Shown: in pieces, positions 33,597 through 43,129 of the stretch | How positions within the stretch are numbered: position 1 is the stretch's first letter | Layout of the letters: every line of letters begins with the position of its first letter | Assembly: GCF_000934745.1 (NCBI RefSeq) | Contig: NZ_JYNO01000001.1 | Coordinates: 930,001-994,000 of the forward strand | From: Desulfonatronum thioautotrophicum | Lineage (GTDB): Bacteria > Desulfobacterota > Desulfovibrionia > Desulfovibrionales > Desulfonatronaceae | Length of the DNA: 64,000 nt | Direction of reading: 5' to 3' | Notes under the pieces: model-generated | What the model saw: the letters and a program-made list of their open reading frames with translations, nothing else | The model's database searches: none | Told to the model about the DNA's origin: nothing | Position numbers and translations under genes: made by a program

Positions 33597-33825
33597 CTGA
33601 GTGTTGAAAAAGCCCTTATCTGGCAGTCCGCTCAAAAACCCCAAGAGCAAGGAGCAAAAAAAGCTACCGGACACGTCCTGTGTCCGGCCCTCACGGGCTG
33701 TGGCTTCGCCACATTTTCGATTTGCCGTCCTGGCAATCGAATCAAGATCGAAGCGTATTTATTCATACGTGAGAGTTTGAACTTTTTGCAGCGACGCAGC
33801 AATTGGGAGTTTTTCAACGGACTGT
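33597..33825 (-). mobile_element. 229-bp MITE-like element, copy 2 (inverted relative to copy 1)
   Basis: Same 229-bp length and same ends as the element at 29497, in opposite orientation, with about seven base differences (about 97 percent identity by eye). Its outer base abuts trxB: the A of the trxB TGA stop is the first base of the element. Confidence 0.85.
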
Positions 33826-34775
33826 CAAGTGATCCGCTCTCTGGCTTTTCTGTCCTCCACATAGCGGGCCACGACCTGGGCGGCAGTGCAGCCTTCGGCC
33901 GCGGCAGTGACGATCTGCTTGACATATTTTTCCCGCAGATCGCCGATGACGTAAAACCCGGGAATGTTGGTTTCACACTTCTCGTTGGTGACCACAAAAC
34001 CGTCAGTGTTCATTTTTACTCCGGCAGGTACCAGCTTCTTATTGGGCTCAAAGCCGATGAACACGAAAACACCGTCCGCATCCAGGTGGTGTGTGGCGGC
34101 GTTTTGCACGTTTTTCAGTTCCACACCGGTGACTCCCGAGTCATCAGCCGTGATCGCCGTGACCACGCTGTCCATGTGCAGGATGACCCGCGGCTCGCTG
34201 CGGATGCGTTTTTGGAGGATCATCCCGGCCCGAAACGTATCCCTGCGGTGGACGATATGGACTTCCTTGGAAATTTTCGCCAGGAACAGGGACTCTTCCA
34301 AAGCAGAGTCGCCGCCACCCACCACCACGACCTGCTTGCCGCGGAAGAAGAAACCGTCGCAAACCGCGCAGTAGGAAACCCCCTTGCCATAGTTTTCGGT
34401 TTCCCCGGGAATACCCAATTGGCGCGGATGCCCGCCACAGGCCAAAATCACGGCCAGGGCGTGCAGTTCTGATCCGTCGTCGAGGCGGACGGTGTGCGCA
34501 TCCAGGCCCGGCTCGACCTCCAGGACCTCTCTATTCAATATTTCCAGGCCGCAGGAACGGGCATGTTCCGCCATGGCCTCTGCCAAAGCGGTACCTTGGA
34601 TGGACTTTGTTCCCGGCCAGTTTTCGATCGTATCCGTGTTGTTCAGCTGCCCGCCGGGAACGCCCTTTTCAATCAGTACCGTGTGCAGTGCGGCGCGTTG
34701 CGCATATATTCCGGCGGTCAGGCCTCCAGGGCCGCTGCCGATAATGATCAGATCGTGAATGGTCAGATCCGCCAT
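33825..34775 (-). CDS. trxB: Thioredoxin reductase
   Basis: FAD-dependent NADPH:thioredoxin oxidoreductase, 316 residues. The FAD-binding start is LIIIGSGPGGLTAGIYAQRA, the redox-active cysteines are Cys136 and Cys139 (CAVC), and the NADPH-binding GGGDSALEE with HRRDTFRA fits the NADPH-specific type. VFVFIGFEPN and GFYVIGDLR are usual C-terminal FAD segments. ATG 34775 has AAGGAG eight bases upstream. The normal C-terminus may end a few residues differently, because the stop codon is at a MITE boundary. Confidence 0.95.
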   Translation of the reverse strand: MADLTIHDLIIIGSGPGGLTAGIYAQRAALHTVLIEKGVPGGQLNNTDTIENWPGTKSIQGTALAEAMAEHARSCGLEILNREVLEVEPGLDAHTVRLDDGSELHALAVILACGGHPRQLGIPGETENYGKGVSYCAVCDGFFFRGKQVVVVGGGDSALEESLFLAKISKEVHIVHRRDTFRAGMILQKRIRSEPRVILHMDSVVTAITADDSGVTGVELKNVQNAATHHLDADGVFVFIGFEPNKKLVPAGVKMNTDGFVVTNEKCETNIPGFYVIGDLREKYVKQIVTAAAEGCTAAQVVARYVEDRKARERIT

Positions 34776-34879
34776 GATGGTCGCTCCTTCAGTTGCTAGA
34801 GGGAAGAAAAGAGAGACAAGGATTGCTATCCATCCCGAATCAGTCCTGACCGTGAGGCCATGTCACGTAACATGAGTTT

Positions 34880-34936
34880 CTTGCGGAAAAAACGTTGTCG
34901 CAACTTGACGGCGGCCAACTTTTTTCCGCGGTATCC
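34880..34936. other. A/T-flanked inverted repeat in the ppiD-trxB gap
   Basis: GCGGAAAAAACGTTG and CAACTTTTTTCCGC pair over a 20-30-base loop in the 282-bp gap. This may be a terminator for ppiD. A 68-codon frame across it (34860-35066) has no family match or ribosome site. Confidence 0.4.
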
Positions 34937-35057
34937 GCCTGATGGATGCATTCCGATGCGGGCGTCATGCCGACGTTCGCCTGCGAAGGGTTGCAGAGCC
35001 CCGCTTCCGGGTGGCCTGATTTTCTCTGTCAGGTCAGGGAGTGCGTTTGGCAGCGCA

Positions 35058-36953
35058 CTATCGTGACGCCGGCCGCAGGACGTCCTGGCGCAGCACCCGG
35101 ATTTCGGCCGCGCGATACAGCTCGGCCACGAATGCCTGCAGGAATTCGCGTTGGCGAGACTGGAGCAGAGCGCTGCGCCAGTCGGCCCGCTCCGCAAGCC
35201 ATAGTTCCTCGCTGGGGGCAATGCGCTCGTGTACGCGAGCAACGATGAATGCGTCTTGCAACTGATATACCTGCGGCAGCCACTCCCCGATTTCGGCGGT
35301 GAATGCGTCTTTGCCCAGACTGGGATGAAACCCCAGGCCGGGGATGAACCCCTGGCGTCCGAAGGCAGCACTGGTCTGTAATTCCTCGGGGTCGTAGGCC
35401 TGGGGATCCTCAGCGTGTATCAATTCCAGAGCCTGCTCGGCCTTGGCCCGTGCGGCCTCCTTGGCCATGTCCAGGCGAAGCTGGGTGAGGATACGCTCAC
35501 GGACGTCCTCCAAGGGACGCACGTGTTGCGGCTCAAAGTCGATGCGTCGTGCCAGGAGATAGCCGTCGGCCAGGAGAAGGGGAGTCTGGGTGGTTTCGCC
35601 GTCCTGAAGGCCGAACAACACGGCAACGGCTTCGGGAGTCAGGTCCAGCTCAGCCGGGGATTGGCCCATGGGGAAGAAATCCGTGGTGCGCAGGGGAAGG
35701 TCCAGCATTTCAGCTGCCGTCTCCAGGGATTCACCGACAATGAGCTGTTCCATGGCCAGATCCAGGGCCTCGGCAAGCCGGTCAAGACCGTGCTCCTCGG
35801 CCAACCGGGCCCGGATGGTCCCGGCGACGTCTTCCAGAGGCACCACGCCACTATCTCGACGCTCCTGGACCTGGATCAGATGCCAGCCAAACGGGGTACG
35901 CACCGGTTCACTGGTATGACCAGGTTCAAGGGCAAACGCCGCGTCCTCAAAGGCATCAACCATTTCGCCACGGCCGAACCAGCCCAGATCGCCACCCTGG
36001 GCCGCGCTGGCGTCGTCGGAGTATTCCCTGGCCAATTCGGCAAAAGATTCTCCTGCCTGCATCCGAACCAGCAGCTGCACCAGTTTTTCCCGAACCTGAT
36101 CCTCCGCGGTCTGCGAGTCGTCCTCGGGGGTGATGAGAATGTGTCGAGCGTGGACCTGCTCGGGAACCGCAAATTCGTGGGCCATATTCGTGTAATATGC
36201 CTCGATCTCTTCCTGGGTGACGCGGGTTGGATCGGCCAGTTCGGCCGGGCTGATATGCAGATAGGCGATGCGGATTCTGGGAGGAACCTGGAAGGTGTCC
36301 ACGTTGGCCTGATAGTGGGCCTCGATGGCCTCTTCATCCACCTCGAACCGATCCAGTTCCATGGTCCAGGGAAACGAGAGGTAGTTCAGCACGGTTTCTT
36401 CTTGAGCAAATGTGAAGAAATCGCGGGCATCCTGGTCGGAAATCGTGGCGGGCAGGCCGATGAATTCCCCGAGGCGCTGGATTTTCAGGTCCCCGCGGAA
36501 ATCACGTTCAAACTGCGCGGGGGTCAGGTTGTGGGCGCGCAATACCGCCTGGTACTGGGCTGGACTGAAGCGGTCGTCCTGGTCGCGAAAAACGAGCATC
36601 TCCACGATGGATTGGCGCAGCTCCTGGGCGGTAACATTGATGCCAAGCCGGGTGGCTTCCTGCTCCATAAGCTTGGCGTTGACCATTTGACCGAAAATCT
36701 GACCACGGAAATCCATCCGTTCCAGTTCTTCCACGGATATGTTTGGATTTTCCTGACGCAGGTTGTCCAACGTCTGCCGATAAACCCGTTGAAAGTCTTC
36801 CAGCAGCAACGGGCTGCCGTTGATTTCCGCCAGGATGTCGCCCCGCTCGCTTCGGAAGCTGCCGACTCCCCAGAAGACGAAAACCAGGATGATGATGCCG
36901 AATATGACTTTGACGCCCCAGGACTGGGCGTTACGGCGAATTGCGTCAAGCAT
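35058..36953 (-). CDS. PpiD/SurA-type membrane-anchored peptidyl-prolyl isomerase
   Basis: 631 residues. One N-terminal transmembrane helix (about 15-32, [18 protein letters not shown]) anchors a periplasmic SurA_N-like chaperone region (about 40-190, with [15 protein letters not shown] and [13 protein letters not shown]). A parvulin PPIase domain follows at about 265-365 ([40 protein letters not shown]). A helical tail completes it. The architecture is that of PpiD, an inner-membrane foldase for proteins leaving the Sec translocon. ATG 36953 has AAGGAG upstream. It lies 50 bases downstream of the aconitase gene, on the same strand. Confidence 0.9.
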   Translation of the reverse strand: MLDAIRRNAQSWGVKVIFGIIILVFVFWGVGSFRSERGDILAEINGSPLLLEDFQRVYRQTLDNLRQENPNISVEELERMDFRGQIFGQMVNAKLMEQEATRLGINVTAQELRQSIVEMLVFRDQDDRFSPAQYQAVLRAHNLTPAQFERDFRGDLKIQRLGEFIGLPATISDQDARDFFTFAQEETVLNYLSFPWTMELDRFEVDEEAIEAHYQANVDTFQVPPRIRIAYLHISPAELADPTRVTQEEIEAYYTNMAHEFAVPEQVHARHILITPEDDSQTAEDQVREKLVQLLVRMQAGESFAELAREYSDDASAAQGGDLGWFGRGEMVDAFEDAAFALEPGHTSEPVRTPFGWHLIQVQERRDSGVVPLEDVAGTIRARLAEEHGLDRLAEALDLAMEQLIVGESLETAAEMLDLPLRTTDFFPMGQSPAELDLTPEAVAVLFGLQDGETTQTPLLLADGYLLARRIDFEPQHVRPLEDVRERILTQLRLDMAKEAARAKAEQALELIHAEDPQAYDPEELQTSAAFGRQGFIPGLGFHPSLGKDAFTAEIGEWLPQVYQLQDAFIVARVHERIAPSEELWLAERADWRSALLQSRQREFLQAFVAELYRAAEIRVLRQDVLRPASR

Positions 36954-37006
36954 TGGTGCTCCTTGATCTGGTAGCCGCGGTGGATTGGAGGATACCAGGA
37001 ATCAGT

Positions 37007-38935
37007 TTATTTCTTGCGGGCCTTTATCAGGTTCAAGAGACCGCCGACCTTGATAATCTCAAGCTCTTTGGGGGTCAAATCGTGGCGGACAGACATCTTT
37101 GTGCCGTCGTCAAGACGCAGAGCTGCTTCGGAACTCGTGAACAGGCTGGAGCTGGTGAGTTCGACATTTTGCCCCAGGGAGATCTTCTGGTGGTCAGCGG
37201 GATCGGCGAAAACCAATGGGAGAATGCCGAAATTGATCAGGTTGGCCTTGTGAATCCGGGCAAAGGATTTGGCCAGGACGATCCGGACGCCCAGGTGACG
37301 GGGGCCGAGAGCGGCGTGCTCCCGGCTGGAGCCTTGCCCGTAGTTCTCCCCGCCGACAATGATTCCGGTCTCGGCGTTTTGCGCCCTGTTGACGAAATCC
37401 GGGTCGACCCGGTTGAAAATATAGGTGCTGATCGCCGGAAGGTTGGAGCGCAGGGCCGTGACCGCCGCTCCGCCTGGCAGGATATGGTCCGTCGTGATGT
37501 TGTCGCCCAGGACGATCAGGACCTGGGCACGGATCTGTTCGGGCAGGGCGGCGAAATCATCCAGGGGGACGATGTTCGGGCCGCAACAGATCTCCACAGA
37601 GGGTGCCGAGTCCTTTGGCGGCGGCATGATGAACAGTTGCTTTATGGAAGGGACGTTGTCGGGCAAAAGAGGTTTTTCCGGCGCCGGTCCCCAGGTTGCG
37701 GGAGCGGTGATCCGACCCTGCAAGGCAGCATGGGCCGCGGTTGCCGGACCAACCAGGTAGACCTGGCCATCTTGCGTGCCGCTGCGTCCCTCGAAATTGC
37801 GGTTAAAGGTGCGCAGGCTGACGCCGCCGGAGGTGGGAGAGCCGCCCATCCCGATGCACGGTCCGCAGGAACACTCCAGGATGCGGGCGCCACTGTCCAG
37901 CAGGACCTCCAGCAACCCCTCCTGGTTCAGCAGCTTGAGAACCTGCTTGGAACCCGGAGCGATCAGCAGGTCCGTGGTGCGGGCGACAACCTTGTCCCGA
38001 AGCACCAAGGCCGCTGTTTTCAGGTCCGTGTAGGAGGAATTGGTGCAGGAACCCATGGCCACCTGGTCGACGGTCAGGCCGTCCAATTCCCGGATGGGCA
38101 CGACCAGGTCGGGCATGTGCGGCCGCGCGGCCAGAGGTTCCAGGGCGTCCAGGTCGACCTCGATGATGCGGTCGTAAGTCGCGTCTGAATCCGCGGCCAG
38201 GGGGACGAAGTCCTCAGTCCGGCCCATGCGCTCCAGGAAGTCGCGGGTCTGTTCGTCGCTGGGAAAAACCGAAGAGGTGGCGCCCAGCTCCGCCCCCATG
38301 TTGGTAATGGTGGCCCGTTCGGGGACGGTCAGCCCGGCGACGCCCGGTCCGGAGTACTCCAACACCGCGCCGACCCCGCCCTTGACCGAGAGGAGGCCAA
38401 GAACATGAAGAATGATGTCCTTGGCGCTAGCCCAGTCTCGCAGCTGACCGGTCAAGTAGACCTGGAAGACTTTGGGCATGGGGATGGTGTACGGTTCACC
38501 GGCCATGGCCAGGGCTACGGATAGGCCGCCCGCGCCCATGGCCAGGGAGCCCACGCCTCCGGCCGTTGGGGTATGGCTGTCCGAGCCGATCAGGGTCTTT
38601 CCAGGTTTGGCGAAGTTTTCCAAATGCAGCTGGTGGCAGATACCGGTGCCTGGAGGAGAAAAAATGATGCCGTATCGTGCGGCCACGGTACGCAGGAACT
38701 GATGATCGTCCGGATTTTGAAACCCCATTTGCAGGGTATTGTGATCCACGTAGCTGACGGAAAGTTCGGTCTGGACCCTGTCCAGCCCCATGGCCATCCA
38801 TTGCAGATAGGCCATGGTCCCCGTGGCGTCCTGGGTCAGGGTTTGGTCGATGCGCAGATCGATTTCCGTTCCTGGGGTCATCTCGCCGGAAACCAGGTGT
38901 TCGCTGATGATTTTCTGGGTCAGGTTACGTCCCAT
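37007..38935 (-). CDS. Aconitate hydratase (short, 642-residue type)
   Basis: Isomerises citrate and isocitrate with a [4Fe-4S] cluster. Ligands: Cys297 in GSCTNSS, Cys357 and Cys360 in CSCGPCIG. Substrate motifs are IGSDSHTPTAGG (117-127) and, in the swivel domain, GENYGQGSSREHAALGPRHLG. The length matches the shorter bacterial aconitases found in deltaproteobacteria rather than AcnA (about 890) or AcnB. In sulfate reducers it supplies 2-oxoglutarate for glutamate. AGAGGA precedes ATG 38935. A small coiled-coil gene lies just upstream. Confidence 0.93.
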   Translation of the reverse strand: MGRNLTQKIISEHLVSGEMTPGTEIDLRIDQTLTQDATGTMAYLQWMAMGLDRVQTELSVSYVDHNTLQMGFQNPDDHQFLRTVAARYGIIFSPPGTGICHQLHLENFAKPGKTLIGSDSHTPTAGGVGSLAMGAGGLSVALAMAGEPYTIPMPKVFQVYLTGQLRDWASAKDIILHVLGLLSVKGGVGAVLEYSGPGVAGLTVPERATITNMGAELGATSSVFPSDEQTRDFLERMGRTEDFVPLAADSDATYDRIIEVDLDALEPLAARPHMPDLVVPIRELDGLTVDQVAMGSCTNSSYTDLKTAALVLRDKVVARTTDLLIAPGSKQVLKLLNQEGLLEVLLDSGARILECSCGPCIGMGGSPTSGGVSLRTFNRNFEGRSGTQDGQVYLVGPATAAHAALQGRITAPATWGPAPEKPLLPDNVPSIKQLFIMPPPKDSAPSVEICCGPNIVPLDDFAALPEQIRAQVLIVLGDNITTDHILPGGAAVTALRSNLPAISTYIFNRVDPDFVNRAQNAETGIIVGGENYGQGSSREHAALGPRHLGVRIVLAKSFARIHKANLINFGILPLVFADPADHQKISLGQNVELTSSSLFTSSEAALRLDDGTKMSVRHDLTPKELEIIKVGGLLNLIKARKK

Positions 38936-38971
38936 GGGAATCCTCTTGCGGGAAGGTTGTGAATCTCGGCA

Positions 38972-39268
38972 TTACGATGCAGTGCCGCGCGGCTGGTCGG
39001 GGAGTCCGAACAGGCGGATTCGGTTGATTGCATTGCGTCGACAATCCATTTCCACCTGCAGACGCAATTTGTCCTGCTGGAGGTGGAAAATTTCCTGGGC
39101 GTGGACAATGCCCGCGGACAGATTTTCGCTGGAGCGCAGTTCCTTGATCTTGGCGGCGCAGGCAGCCTGTTGAGCCATGAAGTCCGCGAGTTCGGCCTCC
39201 AGGGTGGCGACGGCCTCAGCTTCAGATTTTGACGCGACGTCTGGTCGGGGTGGATGGTTTCGTGACAT
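38972..39268 (-). CDS. Small coiled-coil protein, unknown function
   Basis: 98 residues. Helical heptads (SEAEAVATLEAELADFMAQQAACAAKIKEL, then FHLQQDKLRLQVEMDCRRNAI) without signal or transmembrane segment. ATG 39268 is used; TTG two codons earlier is the alternative. It overlaps the end of the AroA-like gene by 47 bases and lies 36 bases before the aconitase gene, so it is part of the same transcript. No known family is recognised. Confidence 0.6.
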   Translation of the reverse strand: MSRNHPPRPDVASKSEAEAVATLEAELADFMAQQAACAAKIKELRSSENLSAGIVHAQEIFHLQQDKLRLQVEMDCRRNAINRIRLFGLPDQPRGTAS

Positions 39269-41069
39269 TGTCAATGGATTCTTGCGGGGAGTTGAAGCCG
39301 GTGGAAGCGGTTCGCGGCCCAGATTTGTTGGAACTCGTTGTGGAAAAGTTTTCGGGACGTTTTCTGGGCGTGGAGAGCACGTGGTTGTAGAGATGCCAAA
39401 AGCCTGGCCAATGCTTCGTCAGCTCGCCGGGGTTGAGCAGATGGGCTCCGGGGTATTTGAAAGAGAGCATGGCGAGTGAGAGGGCCCAAAGGGCATCCGG
39501 AGCTTCGAATTCCAAATGCGCGCGACCGGTATTTTGGGAATCAGGATGGAAAGTCAGGGTGTCGGCTGTTTTGCGACAGATCCGTCCAGACCATTGAGCC
39601 AGTTTGTCGACAGCATCCTGGTCGTACTCCGCGGGCACTACGCCAAGGACGCTTTGGCCGGGAGCCGTCAAGGCCAGGACCAGACCCAGAGGGAGGTTGC
39701 CGGGCTTTCCGTCCAGGTCCAAGACCGGCTTTTCCGGCCATGCACAGGGTTCGGCGTGCACTCCATCAGGCCCCGGTTTTACCCGCAGTCCGCAACAGTG
39801 CAACAGATTCAGTCGGGGATCGTCAAATTGTCCGGCACCCGGCCAATGTCCCCGAAGGTGCATGGGCCGGTCGGTTATCCGGGACCATGTCAGCAGCATG
39901 GCGCATAACGTGGGGTCCAAGGGGAGCTGGACGGCACCAGAAGTGCTTTGGGGTCGTTGAGATTGCGGGGGGGAGGGAAATCGCGGCACGGCCGAGGAAA
40001 CCGTGATTGCATCCGACTGGATGCGGTGAGGGATTCCGCACAGGTCGTAAAGTCGGGCAAAGGTGCGCAATTCAGGGCCAATGGGCTCCGAGACATTGGA
40101 GTTCTCCCAGATGAGACGCAGGCCTTGAGGGTAGAACGGCGCAGCTGCCAGCAAAGCCCAGATCAGCTCCTGGGGTACGTCGGAGCCGACCACGGCCTGC
40201 TCTGGTCGGCCACTGGCCTCCAGGCGAACCGGCAGGCCGGGAGCATGGGGGTTGAGCTGATGGAGTCGGGCCCCAAGTTGGGGAAGAAACTGCTGCCACG
40301 GTTTCAGGGATAGCATGTTCAACTGTCCCGAGCCACTGAAGGTGAAAACACCCGGGTGAGCCAGGACCGAAGCGAGTAGGAGAGCCAGTGTAAACGGATC
40401 GTGCCCGACATGAACGGTTTTGCGGGTCGGCTCTGGAGGCTCAAGCGTGACAGGTGAGTGGGTCACGACGTCGTGCTCCCAATTGAGCCGGGCTCCGGAC
40501 TGATTCAGGGCTTTGATCAGCTCGATGAGGCCTTCATTCAGAAGCACTGGGCGAACCTGAACCGGAGTGCCGGCCAGCGCTGCCCAGAAGATGATGGTTT
40601 TGGCGCTGAAGATATCCGTTGGGCCGGACAAGGCAACGCTTTCACGTGTCGGGACGGGGCGCAACAACCACGCCGTACCTGTTCGAGCGGCTTTCTGGGC
40701 CTGATCTTGTTCACCCAGGATATAGCCGAGATTGTTGCATTGGGAGACAAGCTGGCGCCAATACCGGAAGCGACCGGCTTCCGTGGGGGGCAAGACATCC
40801 TCCCAGGCAGACCACAAGGCCTTTTCCAAGGCTTGGTTCGGCGGTCGTCCGGAAGCTCCGCGGTTACCTTGCCTTGTTTTTCGGGCGGTAATATCGGCCA
40901 AGAGCCTGGAGCGGCGCAAAAGCAAGTCGGCAATTTTGCGCTCATCGCGCAAGAGACGCTCCTCCAGGCGAAAGAGGGGTTCACTTGGCGAATCGTCGGC
41001 TTGCGGACCTTTCGTCTCGCATATTGCCCCTATTGGCGTCTTGTTCGGAAGGGAGGACTGGTTGGTCAT
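39222..41069 (-). CDS. Divergent EPSP-synthase-fold (AroA-like) protein with N-terminal chorismate-mutase-like helix
   Basis: 615 residues. Residues 31-66 resemble the long first helix of AroQ chorismate mutases (EERLLRDERKIADLLLRRSRLLADI). From about 135 the shape is EPSP synthase: VALSGPTDIFSAKTIIFWAALAG aligns with the active-site DKSISHRALLLAAL region. Other EPSP-synthase-like segments are LIELIKALNQSGARLN, VVGSDVPQELIWALLAAAPF and GPGAGQ-like turns. A Lys is kept (Lys157) but the neighbouring Arg and the SGT loop are not. At 615 residues it is far longer than AroA (about 430). It could be a divergent AroA or a pseudoenzyme with another substrate. A/T-rich 5' flank; AAAGGAAT precedes the ATG. 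Confidence 0.65.
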   Translation of the reverse strand: MTNQSSLPNKTPIGAICETKGPQADDSPSEPLFRLEERLLRDERKIADLLLRRSRLLADITARKTRQGNRGASGRPPNQALEKALWSAWEDVLPPTEAGRFRYWRQLVSQCNNLGYILGEQDQAQKAARTGTAWLLRPVPTRESVALSGPTDIFSAKTIIFWAALAGTPVQVRPVLLNEGLIELIKALNQSGARLNWEHDVVTHSPVTLEPPEPTRKTVHVGHDPFTLALLLASVLAHPGVFTFSGSGQLNMLSLKPWQQFLPQLGARLHQLNPHAPGLPVRLEASGRPEQAVVGSDVPQELIWALLAAAPFYPQGLRLIWENSNVSEPIGPELRTFARLYDLCGIPHRIQSDAITVSSAVPRFPSPPQSQRPQSTSGAVQLPLDPTLCAMLLTWSRITDRPMHLRGHWPGAGQFDDPRLNLLHCCGLRVKPGPDGVHAEPCAWPEKPVLDLDGKPGNLPLGLVLALTAPGQSVLGVVPAEYDQDAVDKLAQWSGRICRKTADTLTFHPDSQNTGRAHLEFEAPDALWALSLAMLSFKYPGAHLLNPGELTKHWPGFWHLYNHVLSTPRKRPENFSTTSSNKSGPRTASTGFNSPQESIDNVTKPSTPTRRRVKI

Positions 41070-41565
41070 GACATTCCTTTTCTAAAGGGCTTTTTCCCTA
41101 ATCAGATTCCTGTCCGGACACAAGCCCGGTGTTGTGTCGTGTTGAATCGCTAAAGTTTGCGCAATAAAATATTTGCAGAGGGGTTGATTAAACGATTGGC
41201 ATGGGCTAGAGGGTTATGCAATTCATCAAAAACGACAACGCGTATTCATCGTTCGGGCAACGCTCCTGGCACTGATAAGAGGTTGGGAACGTTATTTTTT
41301 TGTGAGCCTTGTTTGCTGTTTGGTGAGGCGTGGATGGTTGAAGTTGCATCCAGCTGAAGATGGTATTGCCAAAAGCGTCAAGTCTGGTCGGGAGCTTCCT
41401 TCTCTGAACTCCCTTGTCCGAATTTATTTCCAGGGGGCTGTTCCGCTGATGTATTTATCTGGAATGAAAAGAAGTATGGTTCGCGCTTGTCCATTCGCCT
41501 CTTTATATCCCACTGTCGTTTTTCCAGGCTCGAGTTTTGTCCAGGCGGTTTTTTCTTGTTTCGTG
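41070..41565. other. Long intergenic region upstream of the sat promoter
   Basis: About 500 bp between the divergent AroA-like gene and the sat promoter, more A/T-rich than its surroundings. It must hold the AroA-like promoter. Short open frames are present (for example 41157-41357) with no ribosome site or recognisable motif. No RNA gene or repeat was identified. Confidence 0.4.
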
Positions 41566-41593
41566 TTGACAGTTTTGGAACCGCTTGTTAAAT
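41566..41593 (+). promoter_or_regulatory. Candidate sigma70-type promoter of sat
   Basis: A perfect TTGACA at 41566-41571, a 16-base spacer and TTAAAT at 41588-41593 (TAAATA with 17 bases is an alternative). It is placed about 145 bases before the sat start, leaving a long leader. The Rex-like site overlaps its -10. Confidence 0.6.
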
Positions 41594-41602
41594 ATTGCAC
41601 AA
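41585..41602. promoter_or_regulatory. Rex-like operator overlapping the sat promoter
   Basis: 18 bases of the form TTGTTAA-ATAT-TGCACAA. The Rex redox-repressor consensus is TTGTGAA-N4-TTCACAA, so 12 of 14 defined positions agree. It covers the -10 element, as expected for repression that is relieved by high NADH/NAD+. Rex is documented as a repressor of sat in Desulfovibrio vulgaris, which supports the reading. Confidence 0.65.
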
Positions 41603-41738
41603 GCGAATCGGCATGGAGCCGCAGCACGACCTCAGGCACTGCATGTTGGGATGCCGACGTCACGAAGTGAAGCAGCGCGTGCCGGAACGACTTGAACGGC
41701 AACGATAACCCAAACCAATGAAAAAAGGAGACAAAACG

Positions 41739-43025
41739 ATGTCTGGATTGGTTCCGCCGCATGGAGGTAAAGGATTGACCGAGTGTCTGCTTCAGGGCGC
41801 TGAGCTGGAAGCGGAGAAGAAGAAAGCTCAGGGACTGAAGAAGATTGAACTCGCTCCCCGCGAGAAGGGCGACGTTTTGATGATGGGAATCGGTGCGTTC
41901 AGCCCGTTGACCGGGTTCATGCCCAAGGCAGATTGGAAGAGCGTTTGCGAGAAAATGATGCTGACCGACGGAACGTTCTGGCCCATCCCGGTGACCCTGT
42001 CCGTGTCCAAGGAAGATGCCGCCGGTATAAAGGTCGGTGACGAGATTGCCCTGTACGACGCCAAGTATGATGAGATTCTGGCCACCATGAAGGTTGAGGA
42101 ATCCTATGAACTGAGCGACGCTGAAAAGAAATTCGAGTGTGAAAACGTCTTCATGGGCGAAGGCACCAAGACCCCTGAGGAGTTTTGGAAGGTGCATGCC
42201 GAGGATCCACATCCGGGCGTGGACATGGTCATGGGGCAGAAAGCCGTAAACTTGGCTGGTCCGATCAAGGTTCTCTCCGAAAGTCATTACCCCAAGACCT
42301 ACCCCGGCGTGTACATGCGGCCCTCCGAGTCCCGGAAGGTTTTCGAAGAGCGTGGCTGGAGCACGGTAGCCGCGTTGCAGCTGCGTAATCCAATGCACCG
42401 TTCGCATGAATTCCTGGCCAAGATCGCCATTGAAGTCTGCGACGGCGTGTTCATCCACTCCTTGATCGGAAACCTGAAGCCCGGCGACATTCCGGCGGAG
42501 TGGCGGGTAAAGTGCATCGATACCTTGATCAAGGGCTACTTTGTCGAGAAGAACGTGGTGCACGGCGGCTACCCCATGGACATGCGTTATGCCGGTCCTC
42601 GTGAAGGCCTGTTGCACGCCACGTTCCGCCAGAACTTCGGGATCTCACACATGATCATCGGTCGCGACCATGCCGGTGTGGGTGACTATTACGGGATGTT
42701 TGAAGCCCAGACCATTTTTGACAAGATTCCTTATGCCAGCGAAGCCTGCCCCAACCCCGGCCAGGCCCTGCTCTGCAAGCCGTTGAAGATCGACTGGACT
42801 TTCTATTGCTACAAGTGCGACGGCATGGTGTCCCTGCGGACTTGCCCGCACACCAAGGAAGACCGGGTTATCCTCAGTGGTACCAAGCTGCGCAAGCTGC
42901 TTTCCGAGGGTGGCGAGGTTCCGGACCACTTCGGTCGTGAAGAAGTTCTTGTCATTTTACGTGAGTACTATGCCAGCCTGACGGACAAGGTTGAAATCAA
43001 GATGCACAAGGCCGCCGAGGGTTGA
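41739..43025 (+). CDS. sat: Sat, sulfate adenylyltransferase (ATP sulfurylase)
   Basis: Activates sulfate with ATP to APS, the entry step of dissimilatory sulfate reduction. 428 residues of the homooligomeric prokaryotic/archaeal type. Active-site motifs are [11 protein letters not shown] and [13 protein letters not shown] zinc ribbon is visible as [15 protein letters not shown] near the C-terminus. ATG 41739 is set by AAAAGGAGA eight bases upstream; an in-frame ATG seven codons earlier has no site. It is the first gene of the sat-aprBA unit. Confidence 0.97.
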   Translation: MSGLVPPHGGKGLTECLLQGAELEAEKKKAQGLKKIELAPREKGDVLMMGIGAFSPLTGFMPKADWKSVCEKMMLTDGTFWPIPVTLSVSKEDAAGIKVGDEIALYDAKYDEILATMKVEESYELSDAEKKFECENVFMGEGTKTPEEFWKVHAEDPHPGVDMVMGQKAVNLAGPIKVLSESHYPKTYPGVYMRPSESRKVFEERGWSTVAALQLRNPMHRSHEFLAKIAIEVCDGVFIHSLIGNLKPGDIPAEWRVKCIDTLIKGYFVEKNVVHGGYPMDMRYAGPREGLLHATFRQNFGISHMIIGRDHAGVGDYYGMFEAQTIFDKIPYASEACPNPGQALLCKPLKIDWTFYCYKCDGMVSLRTCPHTKEDRVILSGTKLRKLLSEGGEVPDHFGREEVLVILREYYASLTDKVEIKMHKAAEG

Positions 43026-43048
43026 TCCGGCGGATGATTTTGCCGTAC

Positions 43049-43074
43049 AGCCGGAAAGCCAAGGCTTTCCGGCT
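43049..43074 (+). promoter_or_regulatory. Perfect 12-bp hairpin between sat and aprB
   Basis: AGCCGGAAAGCC and its exact complement are separated by AA, 24 bases after the sat stop. No T-run follows (GTTCATATGAGG). It can work as an attenuator, an mRNA 3' stabiliser or a cleavage point, giving different sat and apr levels. Confidence 0.7.
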
Positions 43075-43129
43075 GTTCATATGAGGTTTGGTTGTTTTCC
43101 AACACTACAACATTGAGGAGGACGTAATT

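Noticed and set aside
34860-35066. 68-codon basic ORF downstream of ppiD
   Set aside because: Crosses an inverted repeat, no ribosome site, low-complexity arginine/serine composition.
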